Source of the DNA: CAITZA01 sp937915285
Lineage (GTDB): Bacteria > Desulfobacterota > Desulfomonilia > Desulfomonilales > Desulfomonilaceae
Direction: 5' to 3'
Assembly: GCA_036821825.1 (NCBI GenBank)
Contig: DAISIV010000003.1
Span: forward strand, 1-64,000
DNA length: 64,000 bases
Below, one piece after another: positions 27,507 through 35,532 of the stretch. The position numbers and the translations under genes were made by a program. Position 1 is the stretch's first letter, and each line of letters opens with the position of its first letter. A model generated the notes under the pieces. The model ran no database searches and was not told where the DNA came from. It saw only the letters and a list, made by a program, of their open reading frames with translations.

Positions 27507-28193
27507 ATGGCGCTAAAGTTTGTTGCTGTTCTTTCCGTTTTTTCAATATTGCTCTTCACAAGTTCTGGTTCTCTGGGAATAGCCGGTGGTCCTCCTGTAG
27601 TTGCTCCGCCGGTGTGCGCTCCACCTGCATGCGCCCCTCCGACTTGCGGACCGCCCTCATGTGGTCCTACTGGAGGTCCATTTGCGCTGTTTGGAGGTTG
27701 CCTGGGGATGGTCACCAACATTTGTGGAGCAGTGATAGGAATTCCTTCCGCTATCATGGGTGGTCTGTTGGCTCCGGCGCCCAGGAGGATGCCTCGACCG
27801 GTCTGTGGCCCGGTGGTTTGCGCTCCGCCTACGTGCGCCCCCCCGACTTGTGGACCTCCGGTGTGCGCTCCACCTGCTTGCGCTCCCCCGGTGTGCGCTC
27901 CATCAAGGATAACCAAGTGCAGACCCTATGCTTATGAGAATCAACCGCAGCGGCCTCTCGTGAGATACCAGGCTCAGCCTTATTTTGCCCCGGCTGCATA
28001 CGGCCCCCGCACTGAGGGCGCCCCAGCGGGTCTTTTACCGGCTGAAGTCCCTTCAGCTGTCGCAATGGTCCCTCATGTCCTGGACATGCCTTTCAAACTG
28101 GTTTCAGGAACACTCCAGGGTTCCGGAATATACAACATGTCGTTCGCTAACCGTACAGCGGAGGCATCAGATTCATCCGATCGGCTTTGGTAG
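27507..28193 (+). CDS. Exported Cys-Pro repeat protein
   Basis: 228 aa with a signal peptide (MALKFVAVLSVFSILLFTSS). Two blocks of a 5-residue repeat, C-A/G-P-P-x (CAPPACAPPTCGPPSCGP near residues 37-54, and CAPPTCAPPTCGPPVCAPP near residues 108-126), flank a hydrophobic Gly/Ile-rich segment (CLGMVTNICGAVIGIPSAIM). The tail is Pro/Ala/Tyr-rich. AGGAGG precedes the ATG. A structural or metal-binding envelope protein is plausible, but no known family was recognised. Its own terminator follows. Confidence 0.75.
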   Translation: MALKFVAVLSVFSILLFTSSGSLGIAGGPPVVAPPVCAPPACAPPTCGPPSCGPTGGPFALFGGCLGMVTNICGAVIGIPSAIMGGLLAPAPRRMPRPVCGPVVCAPPTCAPPTCGPPVCAPPACAPPVCAPSRITKCRPYAYENQPQRPLVRYQAQPYFAPAAYGPRTEGAPAGLLPAEVPSAVAMVPHVLDMPFKLVSGTLQGSGIYNMSFANRTAEASDSSDRLW

Positions 28194-28360
28194 CCCGATG
28201 ATATTTGGGCCCAAGGCATTTGTAACTGGGAATCAAAAGGTTAACGTGTAAAGGCCAACACGGAGACTAGCTGATAAGTCCGCCGCAGGCGGCAAGGGAA
28301 TCGAAAACGTGGTATCGGTTCTCTTCGATAACTGATAACCACAATTCCTCCTTATCCTTA

Positions 28361-28388
28361 GGGGACGAAATTCGTCCCCATTTTTTTT
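28361..28388 (+). terminator. Intrinsic terminator of the Cys-Pro repeat gene
   Basis: GGGGACGAA and TTCGTCCCC form a 9-bp palindrome at 28361-28379, followed by A and eight T residues. It lies about 165 nt after the stop codon. The rest of 28194-28695 shows no gene. Confidence 0.8.
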
Positions 28389-28695
28389 CCCCATCACATT
28401 TGTCCTCACTCCCGGATTCAACCATAAACATATATTCGTAGTTTGCTATGGCGCCTCTAACAACATTATTGAGCATATCCGCAGTGGTTATCTTACCCGG
28501 TCATTTAAGCCAGGCTGAAGGAAACCCGATTGCGAGGAACCAGGTCCGCCTTTAGTTGTCTAAATTTATAATAGGCCAACAATAAATCAGTTTGGGGTCC
28601 ATTGACGAGGCGAGTCTGAATCATCAGGTGTTGTACGGGTGGAGGCGGTCGTTCCTCCACAAAACATTAAAACAAATCTTAAAGGGGTGATCGAA

Positions 28696-29169
28696 ATGTC
28701 TAGCTTGATTCCGTGGTTCAACAGAACACCAAGCCCTGTGACCGAGAACTCCATCAGTGAGTTCAAGAAAGAAGTGGATGCTTTGTTTAACAACTTTTTT
28801 GGCTCTAAATGGGCTTCGCCTTTCTCTACGGAGTTCAAGGATTTCTCTCCTGCTTTCGATGTGAAGGAGACTGAGGAGGAAATACTTGTTACCGCCGAAT
28901 TACCCGGAGTAGAACAATCGGACATCGAAATTAGCCTGATGGGAAATGTTTTGGTTGTAAAGGGCGAGAAGAAAGAGGAAAAAGAAGAAAAGGGCGAAAA
29001 CAGACATACGATAGAACGAGCCTATGGAAGTTTTTCCAGATCCTTGACTATCCCTTGTGACATACTTGAGGAAAAGGTCGAGGCGACTTTCAGCAATGGG
29101 GTCCTGCAACTCAAGCTTCCCAAGGCCCAGCATGAAAAGAAGTCAATGAGAAAGATTGAAATTAAATAG
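28696..29169 (+). CDS. Hsp20 family small heat-shock protein
   Basis: ATP-independent chaperone that holds unfolding proteins. The central alpha-crystallin domain contains FDVKETEEEILVTAELPGVE and the C-terminal block SNGVLQLKLPK; the IxI-like end is IEIK. The ATG at 28696 follows GGGG; the longer 28639 start adds an unrelated leader. No CIRCE or ROSE-type element was recognised upstream. Confidence 0.93.
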   Translation: MSSLIPWFNRTPSPVTENSISEFKKEVDALFNNFFGSKWASPFSTEFKDFSPAFDVKETEEEILVTAELPGVEQSDIEISLMGNVLVVKGEKKEEKEEKGENRHTIERAYGSFSRSLTIPCDILEEKVEATFSNGVLQLKLPKAQHEKKSMRKIEIK

Positions 29170-29236
29170 GGCTAATCCGTACGGGTAGTTTCGTCTGCTG
29201 ACAGTCAATACTGTTGGGGACTTGCCTTTATAAATA

Positions 29237-29270
29237 GAAAAGGAGCCGTAAGATCTCGGCTCCTTTTTTT
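29237..29270. terminator. Bidirectional terminator between hsp20 and S1
   Basis: Stem AAAAGGAGCCG (29238-29248) with CGGCTCCTTTT (29257-29267), 8-nt loop, then further T residues on the plus strand and A/T-rich sequence on the other. It serves the convergent hsp20 and S1-like genes. Confidence 0.85.
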
Positions 29271-29283
29271 TGACTCAATCAAT

Positions 29284-30747
29284 CTATTTCCGGAATAGCT
29301 TTTCCTTGAACAGATCTCCTAGGGTGCCGAATGAACCGTTTTCAGCCATCCTGGATCTGAATTCATCAACCTGCGTTTTTTCGGCCTGAAGTCCTAGGGC
29401 TTTCATGCTTAGGGATATCCTGTCCGCCTGTTCGTCAATTGACATGACCTTGACATCCACGGAGCTACCTGCCGGAAATTTTCTCTTCAAGTCTACCGAC
29501 TTGGGGGCATCGATCTCAGAGAGGTGAACCAGTCCTGTTTTGCCATTGGGCAATTTTACAAAAAGTCCGTATTCCTGGACTGACTCGACCACCCCGGTAA
29601 CCGTTTGACCGGTCCCGATCTCGACAAAAGTCTCCTGATCCTGCTCCTGTGCCTGCTTTTCAATTTCGAGACCAATTCTTTTGGCTCCGGCGTCCACTGA
29701 GATCACCCTTGCTTCGAGTTCCATTCCGGTTGATACCACATCTCTGGGGTGGGCGATTCTTTTTCCCTGACCGAGGTTTGAAATGTGTATGAGTCCCTCT
29801 ATTCCGGGTTCGAGTTCCATGAATGCTCCGAAGTTCGTTATCCTGGTGATACGCCCGGCCACATTTGCTCCAACCATGTACCTGGAATCAGCCGATGACC
29901 ACGGATCGTCGGTAGCCTGCTTAAGGCTGAGAGAAATCCTGTTTCGATCCCAGTCCAGATTGATGATCCTGACTGATATGTTCTGATGTAGGGTAAGCAC
30001 ATCTGAGATATTCTCAACCCGTCCCCATGACACTTCCGAAATTGGAACCAAACCCTCGACTCCACCGATATCTACAAAAGCGCCAAAAGGCTCTATACGC
30101 TTCACCACACCCGGAACCAAGTCGTCGACCTTAATAGCGCTTTTTAGGGCCTCTATCCTCTCGAGTCGCTCTTCTTCCAGGACGCGACGTCTCGAAAGAA
30201 CGATGTTTTTGCCCCTGTCAGAATACTCGGTAATCTTGAAGGAAAATTTCTTCCCGACATATTCCTCGGCCGGAGCGCCTGATACAAGATCAATTTGTGA
30301 ATAGGGACAAAATGCCTGTTTTCCGAATACTTTTACTGAAAAACCGCCCTTGCGTTCCTCTGTGACAAGGCCTTCAACGGGAATGCGTCTCTGAAAAGCC
30401 TCTCTGGCTGCCTCTGAAGAGGCGGCCATTGTCATCTTTCGGCTCAGAATGATCTCCCCATCGGTCTTCTTGATTATGTATGCGGTGATGGGATCACCTT
30501 TTCTGACGGTCAATTCTCCATTATCGTCCACGAATTCTTCCCGGGAAATAATACCCTCGGTCTTACCGCCTATGTCGAGAAAAATCCAGTCATCACCAAT
30601 TGATACAATATCGGCCACTACCTTGTTATCCTGCGCAGCCGATTGCCGCCCCCTGCTTTGTGTAGCCTCGAAAAGCGCAGCAAAATCCTCTGATTCTTCA
30701 GTCTCGGTGAATGTTCCTGGTTGTTGTTCCATGTCTGTGTCGTTCAT
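29284..30747 (-). CDS. 30S ribosomal protein S1-like, five S1 domains
   Basis: RNA-binding protein of the S1 family, 487 aa. Five S1 (OB-fold) domains can be counted, for example VADIVSIGDDWIFLDIGGKT, GVVKRIEPFGAFVDIGGVEG, GRITRITNFGAFMELEPGIE and GVVESVQEYGLFVKLPNGKT. Full-size proteobacterial S1 has six, so this may be a second S1-like protein rather than the main ribosomal one. The ATG at 30747 has GGAAGG upstream and is preferred over 30783. It is likely monocistronic. Confidence 0.85.
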   Translation of the reverse strand: MNDTDMEQQPGTFTETEESEDFAALFEATQSRGRQSAAQDNKVVADIVSIGDDWIFLDIGGKTEGIISREEFVDDNGELTVRKGDPITAYIIKKTDGEIILSRKMTMAASSEAAREAFQRRIPVEGLVTEERKGGFSVKVFGKQAFCPYSQIDLVSGAPAEEYVGKKFSFKITEYSDRGKNIVLSRRRVLEEERLERIEALKSAIKVDDLVPGVVKRIEPFGAFVDIGGVEGLVPISEVSWGRVENISDVLTLHQNISVRIINLDWDRNRISLSLKQATDDPWSSADSRYMVGANVAGRITRITNFGAFMELEPGIEGLIHISNLGQGKRIAHPRDVVSTGMELEARVISVDAGAKRIGLEIEKQAQEQDQETFVEIGTGQTVTGVVESVQEYGLFVKLPNGKTGLVHLSEIDAPKSVDLKRKFPAGSSVDVKVMSIDEQADRISLSMKALGLQAEKTQVDEFRSRMAENGSFGTLGDLFKEKLFRK

Positions 30748-30784
30748 AATTAAGCCTTCCAGTTTGGGTTCAGAACCGTACATG

Positions 30785-30813
30785 AAAATATATTTTTTTT
30801 AGCTTAGTTGCAA
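30785..30813 (-). promoter_or_regulatory. Candidate promoter of the S1-like gene
   Basis: TTGCAA (30813-30808) and TATTTT (30790-30785), 17-nt spacer, minus strand, with the predicted start about 31 nt before the ATG. Confidence 0.4.
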
Positions 30814-30993
30814 GTCCCGGCGTGCTTTGATATTCTGACGCAGTCTCCGATTACTTTTACAGTGGGGGCGCTGCCAATACTTTTGGCAGGATCAGTGCCA
30901 CACTTCCCGTAACTTTCAGCCGCAATATCCGGCTCCGGGCATCCACTATCTGTTTGATTGCCCGATTTCACACTAACTGAGAGGTTATCAGGT

Positions 30994-32052
30994 ATGCCCT
31001 TTGTTAGAAGGAACGAGATCAGTTGGAACGAACGCTATCGACGTTGTTTGTATTTTTTTCTCCGTGATGAACTCGATCGCCAGTTCATATCTGAGGGCCT
31101 GATTGAATCGTATAAGACATTTAAGGAAAATAAGGAAGAATATCCGTTTGTTGAGATGAGAGAACTCAAGCCGCGATCGCGTAATGTGGGGCATGAGTAC
31201 GTCAATCACAAGCACTTCATAGTAATATTCTCGGAGGGATCAATCCCCACCGACTCCAAGATCCACATCAGGTTTTTTGATTCAAACAAGGTCACCAAGG
31301 AGAATCTGCATTATCTGGGAGTGCTGGACCTCAAAGATGTTTTTCATCACAGGATGCGGTTCTTCGATGACGCTGAATTCCCCACTCTTTTGAAAACGCT
31401 ACTTCAGTCCGACTTTTCGGTCTTGATACAGTTGGATCCGTCCAAGAAGAGTAGTTATCGTTACGGCATATCCCATTTTCATGTTCGTATTGATTGGCCA
31501 GTAGCCTACGCGGCCGAAGATCTGGGCAAACACCTTAGGTACATCTCGCGCGAACTTTACGAGAAGGGCGACAAACTCGCAGAGAACCTTCAGCAAAAGC
31601 TCTATGAATACTACGGATTTCACCACTCAGTCGGGGGTAGACGCACAGCGGCGCTCGTTGCAGCCAGGTTCATGTCGAGGTTTGATTTCATCTCGACCAT
31701 CTACATCTGTTCGTCTGAGGCCAGGTCATTGATAAGGCTATCCGAGCAGGGCATATCAAAATATGCGTTGATCCGTATTACGAATGATGAAATTAGGGAA
31801 TTGTGCAATAACCTGAAGATGTCGGAGACTGATTTTACGGCTGCCTACCTTATTGACAGGACTGATGATTACGGTGTGGGAATATTTCTTGTTTCATACG
31901 AGTACAACGAGCATTCAACAGCTCCGGTTGACGGGAAGCTCCGGGAATTGAATCCCGATTATCAATGGTTAAATGTCGACTTACAACTCCTTGCTCCACC
32001 ACCTTGCCGCGGGGATGTCAGACCAGTTGTCTTGCGCAAGGTTTATGCCTGA
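30994..32052 (+). CDS. Uncharacterised 352-residue protein
   Basis: No family was recognised. The protein is soluble and mixed alpha/beta, with no signal peptide or membrane segment. Notable stretches are RNEISWNERYRRCLYFFLRD at the N-terminus, SHFHVRIDWPVAYAAEDLGK in the middle, and YGFHHSVGGRRTAALVAARF, which is rich in His and Arg. The ATG at 30994 has GAGG and CAGG upstream; an in-frame TTG at 30958 is less likely. It ends 7 nt from the convergent nikR stop codon. Base composition matches the surroundings. Confidence 0.75.
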   Translation: MPFVRRNEISWNERYRRCLYFFLRDELDRQFISEGLIESYKTFKENKEEYPFVEMRELKPRSRNVGHEYVNHKHFIVIFSEGSIPTDSKIHIRFFDSNKVTKENLHYLGVLDLKDVFHHRMRFFDDAEFPTLLKTLLQSDFSVLIQLDPSKKSSYRYGISHFHVRIDWPVAYAAEDLGKHLRYISRELYEKGDKLAENLQQKLYEYYGFHHSVGGRRTAALVAARFMSRFDFISTIYICSSEARSLIRLSEQGISKYALIRITNDEIRELCNNLKMSETDFTAAYLIDRTDDYGVGIFLVSYEYNEHSTAPVDGKLRELNPDYQWLNVDLQLLAPPPCRGDVRPVVLRKVYA

Positions 32053-32059
32053 TTAACGC

Positions 32060-32479
32060 TCAGTCAATTTCACTGCCAGTGGTGGTCATGGTGATCTTCC
32101 CGTGCTTGACTCCCCTTGTTGATATGAGCAGCTCCCCGATCTTCTTGACCTGATCCGCCTCACCTCTCACTATGAGCACCTCGAGACAGTTGTGGTGATC
32201 CAAATGCACGTGAATGGCAGAAACGATAAGGTCATGGGTGCGGTGCTGAATTTCGGTCAGTTTCTGGGCCAGGTCGCTCTGTTCATGATTGTATACAACC
32301 GTGACCGTGCCGACCACTTCATGATCAGAACCACTCCACTGATCCTCTACGAGTCGGTCTCTAATCAGGTCTCTTATTGCCTCTGAGCGGTTAGTATAAC
32401 CTTTTACGGAAATGAGGGAATCAAACTTCTCCAGCAGGTCTTCGGGGATTGATACGCCAAATCTTACCAGTTCCGGCAT
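32060..32479 (-). CDS. nikR: Nickel-responsive regulator NikR
   Basis: Ribbon-helix-helix DNA-binding domain (RFGVSIPEDLLEKFDSLISV) followed by an ACT-like nickel domain. The high-affinity nickel ligands His-x13-His-x-His-x5-Cys are visible in QHRTHDLIVSAIHVHLDHHNC. Length 139 aa is typical. In other bacteria NikR represses nickel uptake genes; no such target is in the window, though a nickel enzyme maturation gene (cooC) is. Confidence 0.95.
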   Translation of the reverse strand: MPELVRFGVSIPEDLLEKFDSLISVKGYTNRSEAIRDLIRDRLVEDQWSGSDHEVVGTVTVVYNHEQSDLAQKLTEIQHRTHDLIVSAIHVHLDHHNCLEVLIVRGEADQVKKIGELLISTRGVKHGKITMTTTGSEID

Positions 32480-32606
32480 GTGACAGTCCTTTGGTCAACT
32501 TTTTATCCGCACCCGCAGGCAGTCCGGGGTTTACAGTTCTATTTTAGTCGTTCGTATAAGGCTGCTCAAACTTCCAATCATGAACAGCACTAGATGACCA
32601 CGCATC

Positions 32607-33068
32607 TTAATCAAAATCCGGGTCTTTCTGATTTTTTTCAATATTATCAATGACACATTTTGCCCAGTTGTTGTTCACAGTGTATACCATTTCGAGACCC
32701 TGACGTTCAGACGTGATTATCCCTCTGCTCTTGAGATGTATCAGGTGCTGGGATACTGTCGCCTGGTGAAGCCCCAGACATTCCTGCATATTTTTTACAT
32801 TACATCCGCCAACCTTAAGGAGGCCATAAACGATTTTAAGTCGGATTGGATGGCCGAGGGCTTTGAATATCTCGGCCTCCCGCGAGAATTCTTTCTTCTT
32901 GATGTCCATGAAAAGCTGATCACGTTCAGCGTCATTTGGAGATTCGGGGTTTGTTGCCGTGAATATCGAGTCGATATTATCGGGATTCGACAATTCAGGG
33001 TTAACCGAGAGAGAGGAATCTGTCAGGCCAGATTGGTCTTCGGATGACTTCTTCGAGAAAAGTTTCAT
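32607..33068 (-). CDS. ArsR/SmtB-family regulator with Cys residues
   Basis: Winged-helix repressor. The domain starts at about residue 60 (FSREAEIFKALGHPIRLKIV) with recognition helix HQATVSQHLIHLKSRGI. Cysteines C89, C97 and C138 could bind metal or form a redox or persulfide switch. An unusual 55-residue acidic, Ser/Asn-rich N-terminal extension precedes the domain; an ATG at 32909 would remove it but has no ribosome binding site. It is the last gene of a minus-strand unit with a TlpA-like thioredoxin and a small candidate selenoprotein. Confidence 0.85.
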   Translation of the reverse strand: MKLFSKKSSEDQSGLTDSSLSVNPELSNPDNIDSIFTATNPESPNDAERDQLFMDIKKKEFSREAEIFKALGHPIRLKIVYGLLKVGGCNVKNMQECLGLHQATVSQHLIHLKSRGIITSERQGLEMVYTVNNNWAKCVIDNIEKNQKDPDFD

Positions 33069-33109
33069 CTCTATGTATCCCTGGAACTAAATCACATTGG
33101 ATTCGTTCC

Positions 33110-33250
33110 TTATTCTTTTTTTTCTTTTCCCCTGTCCACGGGGGAACATGAGGGCGACATTCAGGTGGTGACTCCCATTCTGGGCAAAATCCACCTGTTC
33201 AAAGCAATCCATCCAATTACTATGGCAATAAGCAAGAGTGTTTCCAGCAA
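33110..33250 (-). CDS. Candidate small membrane selenoprotein with in-frame TGA
   Basis: Not a conventional ORF. A TTG at 33250 has AGGAG exactly 6 nt upstream and opens a one-helix membrane peptide, LETLLLIAIVIGWIALNRWI, then LPRMGVTT. A TGA follows at 33163-33161. The frame stays open for 16 more codons (MSPSC then SPVDRGKEKKE) to a TAA at 33112-33110. Decoding TGA as selenocysteine gives 46 aa with a U-M-S-P-S-C redox motif just outside the membrane. A stem-loop begins 15 nt after the TGA (33146-33141 with 33132-33127) and its 8-nt loop starts C-G, matching the bacterial SECIS rule as I recall it. It lies between tlpA-like and arsR genes on the same strand. If TGA is a stop, the product is 29 aa. 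Confidence 0.6.
33127..33146 (-). promoter_or_regulatory. Candidate bacterial SECIS stem-loop
   Basis: TTCCCC pairs with GGGGAA around an 8-nt loop CGTGGACA, beginning 15 nt after the in-frame TGA at 33163-33161. A G is the second loop base and the loop lies about 21 nt from the TGA, as expected for SelB-dependent recoding. Confidence 0.45.
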
Positions 33251-33310
33251 TTACGTCTCCTGTAAATTATGTTTGATTACAACCAAGCCGAAAGTTTCAT
33301 AGGGGTTCAT

Positions 33311-34018
33311 CTATTTTAAAAGGCTGACAGTGACTTCTCCGGGGGGCTTCATCAAGCGGTTGAGCCATTCAATCTCGCCATCCGGGATGGCCGCCCGCCC
33401 CTGAACCTCCGCCCTCAGAAACAGACGCAAGGTGTCATTAACCGACGGTGAGCCCCAGTTCACAAGTCCGGTATGCGCAGCTACTATTTTGCCGTCCTTG
33501 CCAAGAACATAAGTCGAGGGAAATCCCTTGATCTCAAAAACAGCCTCGTTGGCTTCATTAATTACGAAATAACCCATCAACCGGCCTTTAACAATGTTCT
33601 CCACAAAGGACTTCTTCCCGCTCAATTTAGTCGCCACGCGGATATTTCTTCCAAGACCCGGCCCCTGATCCCTTACCCAAGAGGGATCATCCCAAAGGTT
33701 CACGCTCAAAACCGCAAGTTCCGAAACAGGAAGACTTTCAGTGAGACTCTTGAGATAGTCTTTCTCCACAACACAATAAGGACAGTCTTTTCTCCAGAAA
33801 TTAAGGATTACTACCTTACCTGCGTAATCTGACAGCCTGATTGTCTTTCCGTCAACACCACCCAGACTAATTTCTCCGGGCGACGTAGGATTTTTGAACA
33901 CATCAAGCTTGTCCCCACCCATTGCAGTAGCGGAATAAACATATCCCGGGCTGATGACCGCCATCAGCATAACCAGCGAAACCAAAATGAACCGCCCGAC
34001 CACCTTGATCAAGATCAT
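33311..34018 (-). CDS. TlpA-like exported thioredoxin-fold protein
   Basis: 235-residue thiol-disulfide protein. A signal peptide or N-terminal anchor (FILVSLVMLMAVISPGYVYS) precedes an AhpC/TSA/TlpA-type domain with the redox motif CPYC (79-82, in FWRKDCPYCVVEK) and a cis-Pro loop in GFPSTYVLGKDG. Acts in the periplasm, probably as a reductant of extracytoplasmic thiols or in metal/cytochrome maturation. A putative promoter is upstream. It is first in a unit with the candidate selenoprotein (60 nt downstream) and arsR. Confidence 0.88.
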   Translation of the reverse strand: MILIKVVGRFILVSLVMLMAVISPGYVYSATAMGGDKLDVFKNPTSPGEISLGGVDGKTIRLSDYAGKVVILNFWRKDCPYCVVEKDYLKSLTESLPVSELAVLSVNLWDDPSWVRDQGPGLGRNIRVATKLSGKKSFVENIVKGRLMGYFVINEANEAVFEIKGFPSTYVLGKDGKIVAAHTGLVNWGSPSVNDTLRLFLRAEVQGRAAIPDGEIEWLNRLMKPPGEVTVSLLK

Positions 34019-34059
34019 CCGCCTTCTTACACCTCCACATTTGAGCGATGCTCTATATG

Positions 34060-34088
34060 TGGATATCTGAATATAATATTTTTGTCAA
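34060..34088 (-). promoter_or_regulatory. Candidate promoter of the tlpA-like/arsR unit
   Basis: Perfect TTGACA (34088-34083) with TATCCA (34065-34060) at 17 nt on the minus strand; predicted start about 35 nt before the tlpA-like ATG. The -10 is weak. Confidence 0.4.
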
Positions 34089-34212
34089 CACTGCCTTTGA
34101 GCCTAATGGATTTAATTAGGATATTACCATGGATTTAGTAAAGATAAATTTTAAAACCGTCATAAAAAGAGTCGCGCTGCAGGACGGCGCGCATGTGTTT
34201 GAGCCTTCATCA

Positions 34213-35532
34213 TCATTTTATAATTACTCTACCGAATTCGCCGTCGTAACCCGGTTCGACAGTTACCTGACGGTTCCTTACCTTCAGTATGGCTTCGGCT
34301 ATGGCAGCAGGGGCGCTTTTCATGATGGCTTCCGGTTCACATCCCCAGAGTATCATTAGTTCGGGGCCAAGCTGACAAACCATGTCGTGGTAGATGATTT
34401 CTGCCTTTTTTGTCTTTGTCCCGATCATGAGGGTTTCACTTATTATTTCAATCAGCGGAACCATTTTCCAAAAATATCCTGCCTTATCATTCACAACCGG
34501 TTCATTTCTGTCCGATAGGGTTTCGACCCGGTTCACTACTCCAATCGTCACTGCCTTTCCACAAACCGGGCACAGGTTAGCGTGGGCGCTACTTTCGGAG
34601 GGGCTCCATCTGATCCCGCATTTGCGGTGACCGTCCCAATGATATTTGCCCTCCTCGGGATAGAATTCAATAGTCCCCAGAAATGAGTCATTCCCTTCGA
34701 TGATATTCCTTTCCTCTGTCAGCGCTTTGAATGGAGATATGCAAACCTCAGGCGTCAATCGACCCGGACCGCCTTTTTTAAGGGAATCCCTTATGGCCAG
34801 ATAACCGGGTTTTCCCGAGAAGATGTTCACCTCACGGCCCATCTTTGATGCCGAGTGCGTATCGGAATTTGAGATGAGGGTATATTGGTCCAGTGAGGAG
34901 ACTTTTCGGTTCATATCCGGATCTGACGAAAGTCCTGTCTCGAGCGCAAAAATGTGTGAAGCCAAGTCCTCAAAACATTCCTCTACCGAATCAAAACCCG
35001 ACCTTGATCCCAGGAGCGAGAACCAGGGGGTCCAAATATGAGCAGGTACGACGAACGAGTTCTCCGAGGCCTCAAGAGCCATTTCGAGAAGATTCCTGCT
35101 ATCCAGTCCAAGGATGGGTCGGCCATCGGAATTCAGGTTGCCAACACTCTTCAATTTTGAGCAAAATCTGTTCATGGATTCGACGTCCGGCATGAACACC
35201 AGGTTGTGAATTTTTCGAACCCGACCGTTCTTTTTGTAGATAGAGCTGATTTCAACATTCAGAATGAAACGGACATCGCCGGTCTGGTGGCTCGATTGCT
35301 TTTGTGCCAGCCTGCAGCGTTTTTCTTTTTTGAGGCTTAGAAGTCCTGTACCGTCTTCCTGGAGGTTTTCCAGTATTTCTTTTCGCCATTCCGGATGGGT
35401 AAAATCTCCGGTGGCCACTACGCTGACACCCTTGATGCCGGCCCATCGGTCGAGATTTACCAGATCACTGTCCGGCGAGGTCGCGCGCGAGTATTTTGAG
35501 TGAACGTGCAGGTCAGCGAAATAAATCATCAT
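34213..35532 (-). CDS. Endonuclease Q (EndoQ) family PHP-domain protein
   Basis: 439 aa. The N-terminal PHP metallo-hydrolase motif DLHVHSKYSR, with RATSPDSDLVNLDRWAGIKG, is the signature of the EndoQ family, often mislabelled as UvrD helicase. A further metal-binding His is in ATGDFTHPEW. A C-terminal zinc-binding region has Cys in HRKCGIRW and CPVCGK. EndoQ, described mainly in archaea, cleaves DNA 5' of deaminated bases such as uracil and hypoxanthine. Start is at an ATG-ATG pair preceded by AAGGTGA. No related repair gene is adjacent. Confidence 0.82.
   Translation of the reverse strand: MMIYFADLHVHSKYSRATSPDSDLVNLDRWAGIKGVSVVATGDFTHPEWRKEILENLQEDGTGLLSLKKEKRCRLAQKQSSHQTGDVRFILNVEISSIYKKNGRVRKIHNLVFMPDVESMNRFCSKLKSVGNLNSDGRPILGLDSRNLLEMALEASENSFVVPAHIWTPWFSLLGSRSGFDSVEECFEDLASHIFALETGLSSDPDMNRKVSSLDQYTLISNSDTHSASKMGREVNIFSGKPGYLAIRDSLKKGGPGRLTPEVCISPFKALTEERNIIEGNDSFLGTIEFYPEEGKYHWDGHRKCGIRWSPSESSAHANLCPVCGKAVTIGVVNRVETLSDRNEPVVNDKAGYFWKMVPLIEIISETLMIGTKTKKAEIIYHDMVCQLGPELMILWGCEPEAIMKSAPAAIAEAILKVRNRQVTVEPGYDGEFGRVIIK

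Noticed and set aside
27600..27900. Possible CRISPR-like repeat array
   Set aside because: The repetition is short codon-level Cys-Pro coding repeats, without uniform repeats and unique spacers.
27473..27916. 147-codon minus-strand ORF with Gly-Gly-Ala-His repeats
   Set aside because: It is the mirror image of the Cys-Pro repeat coding region, which has the signal peptide and AGGAGG site.
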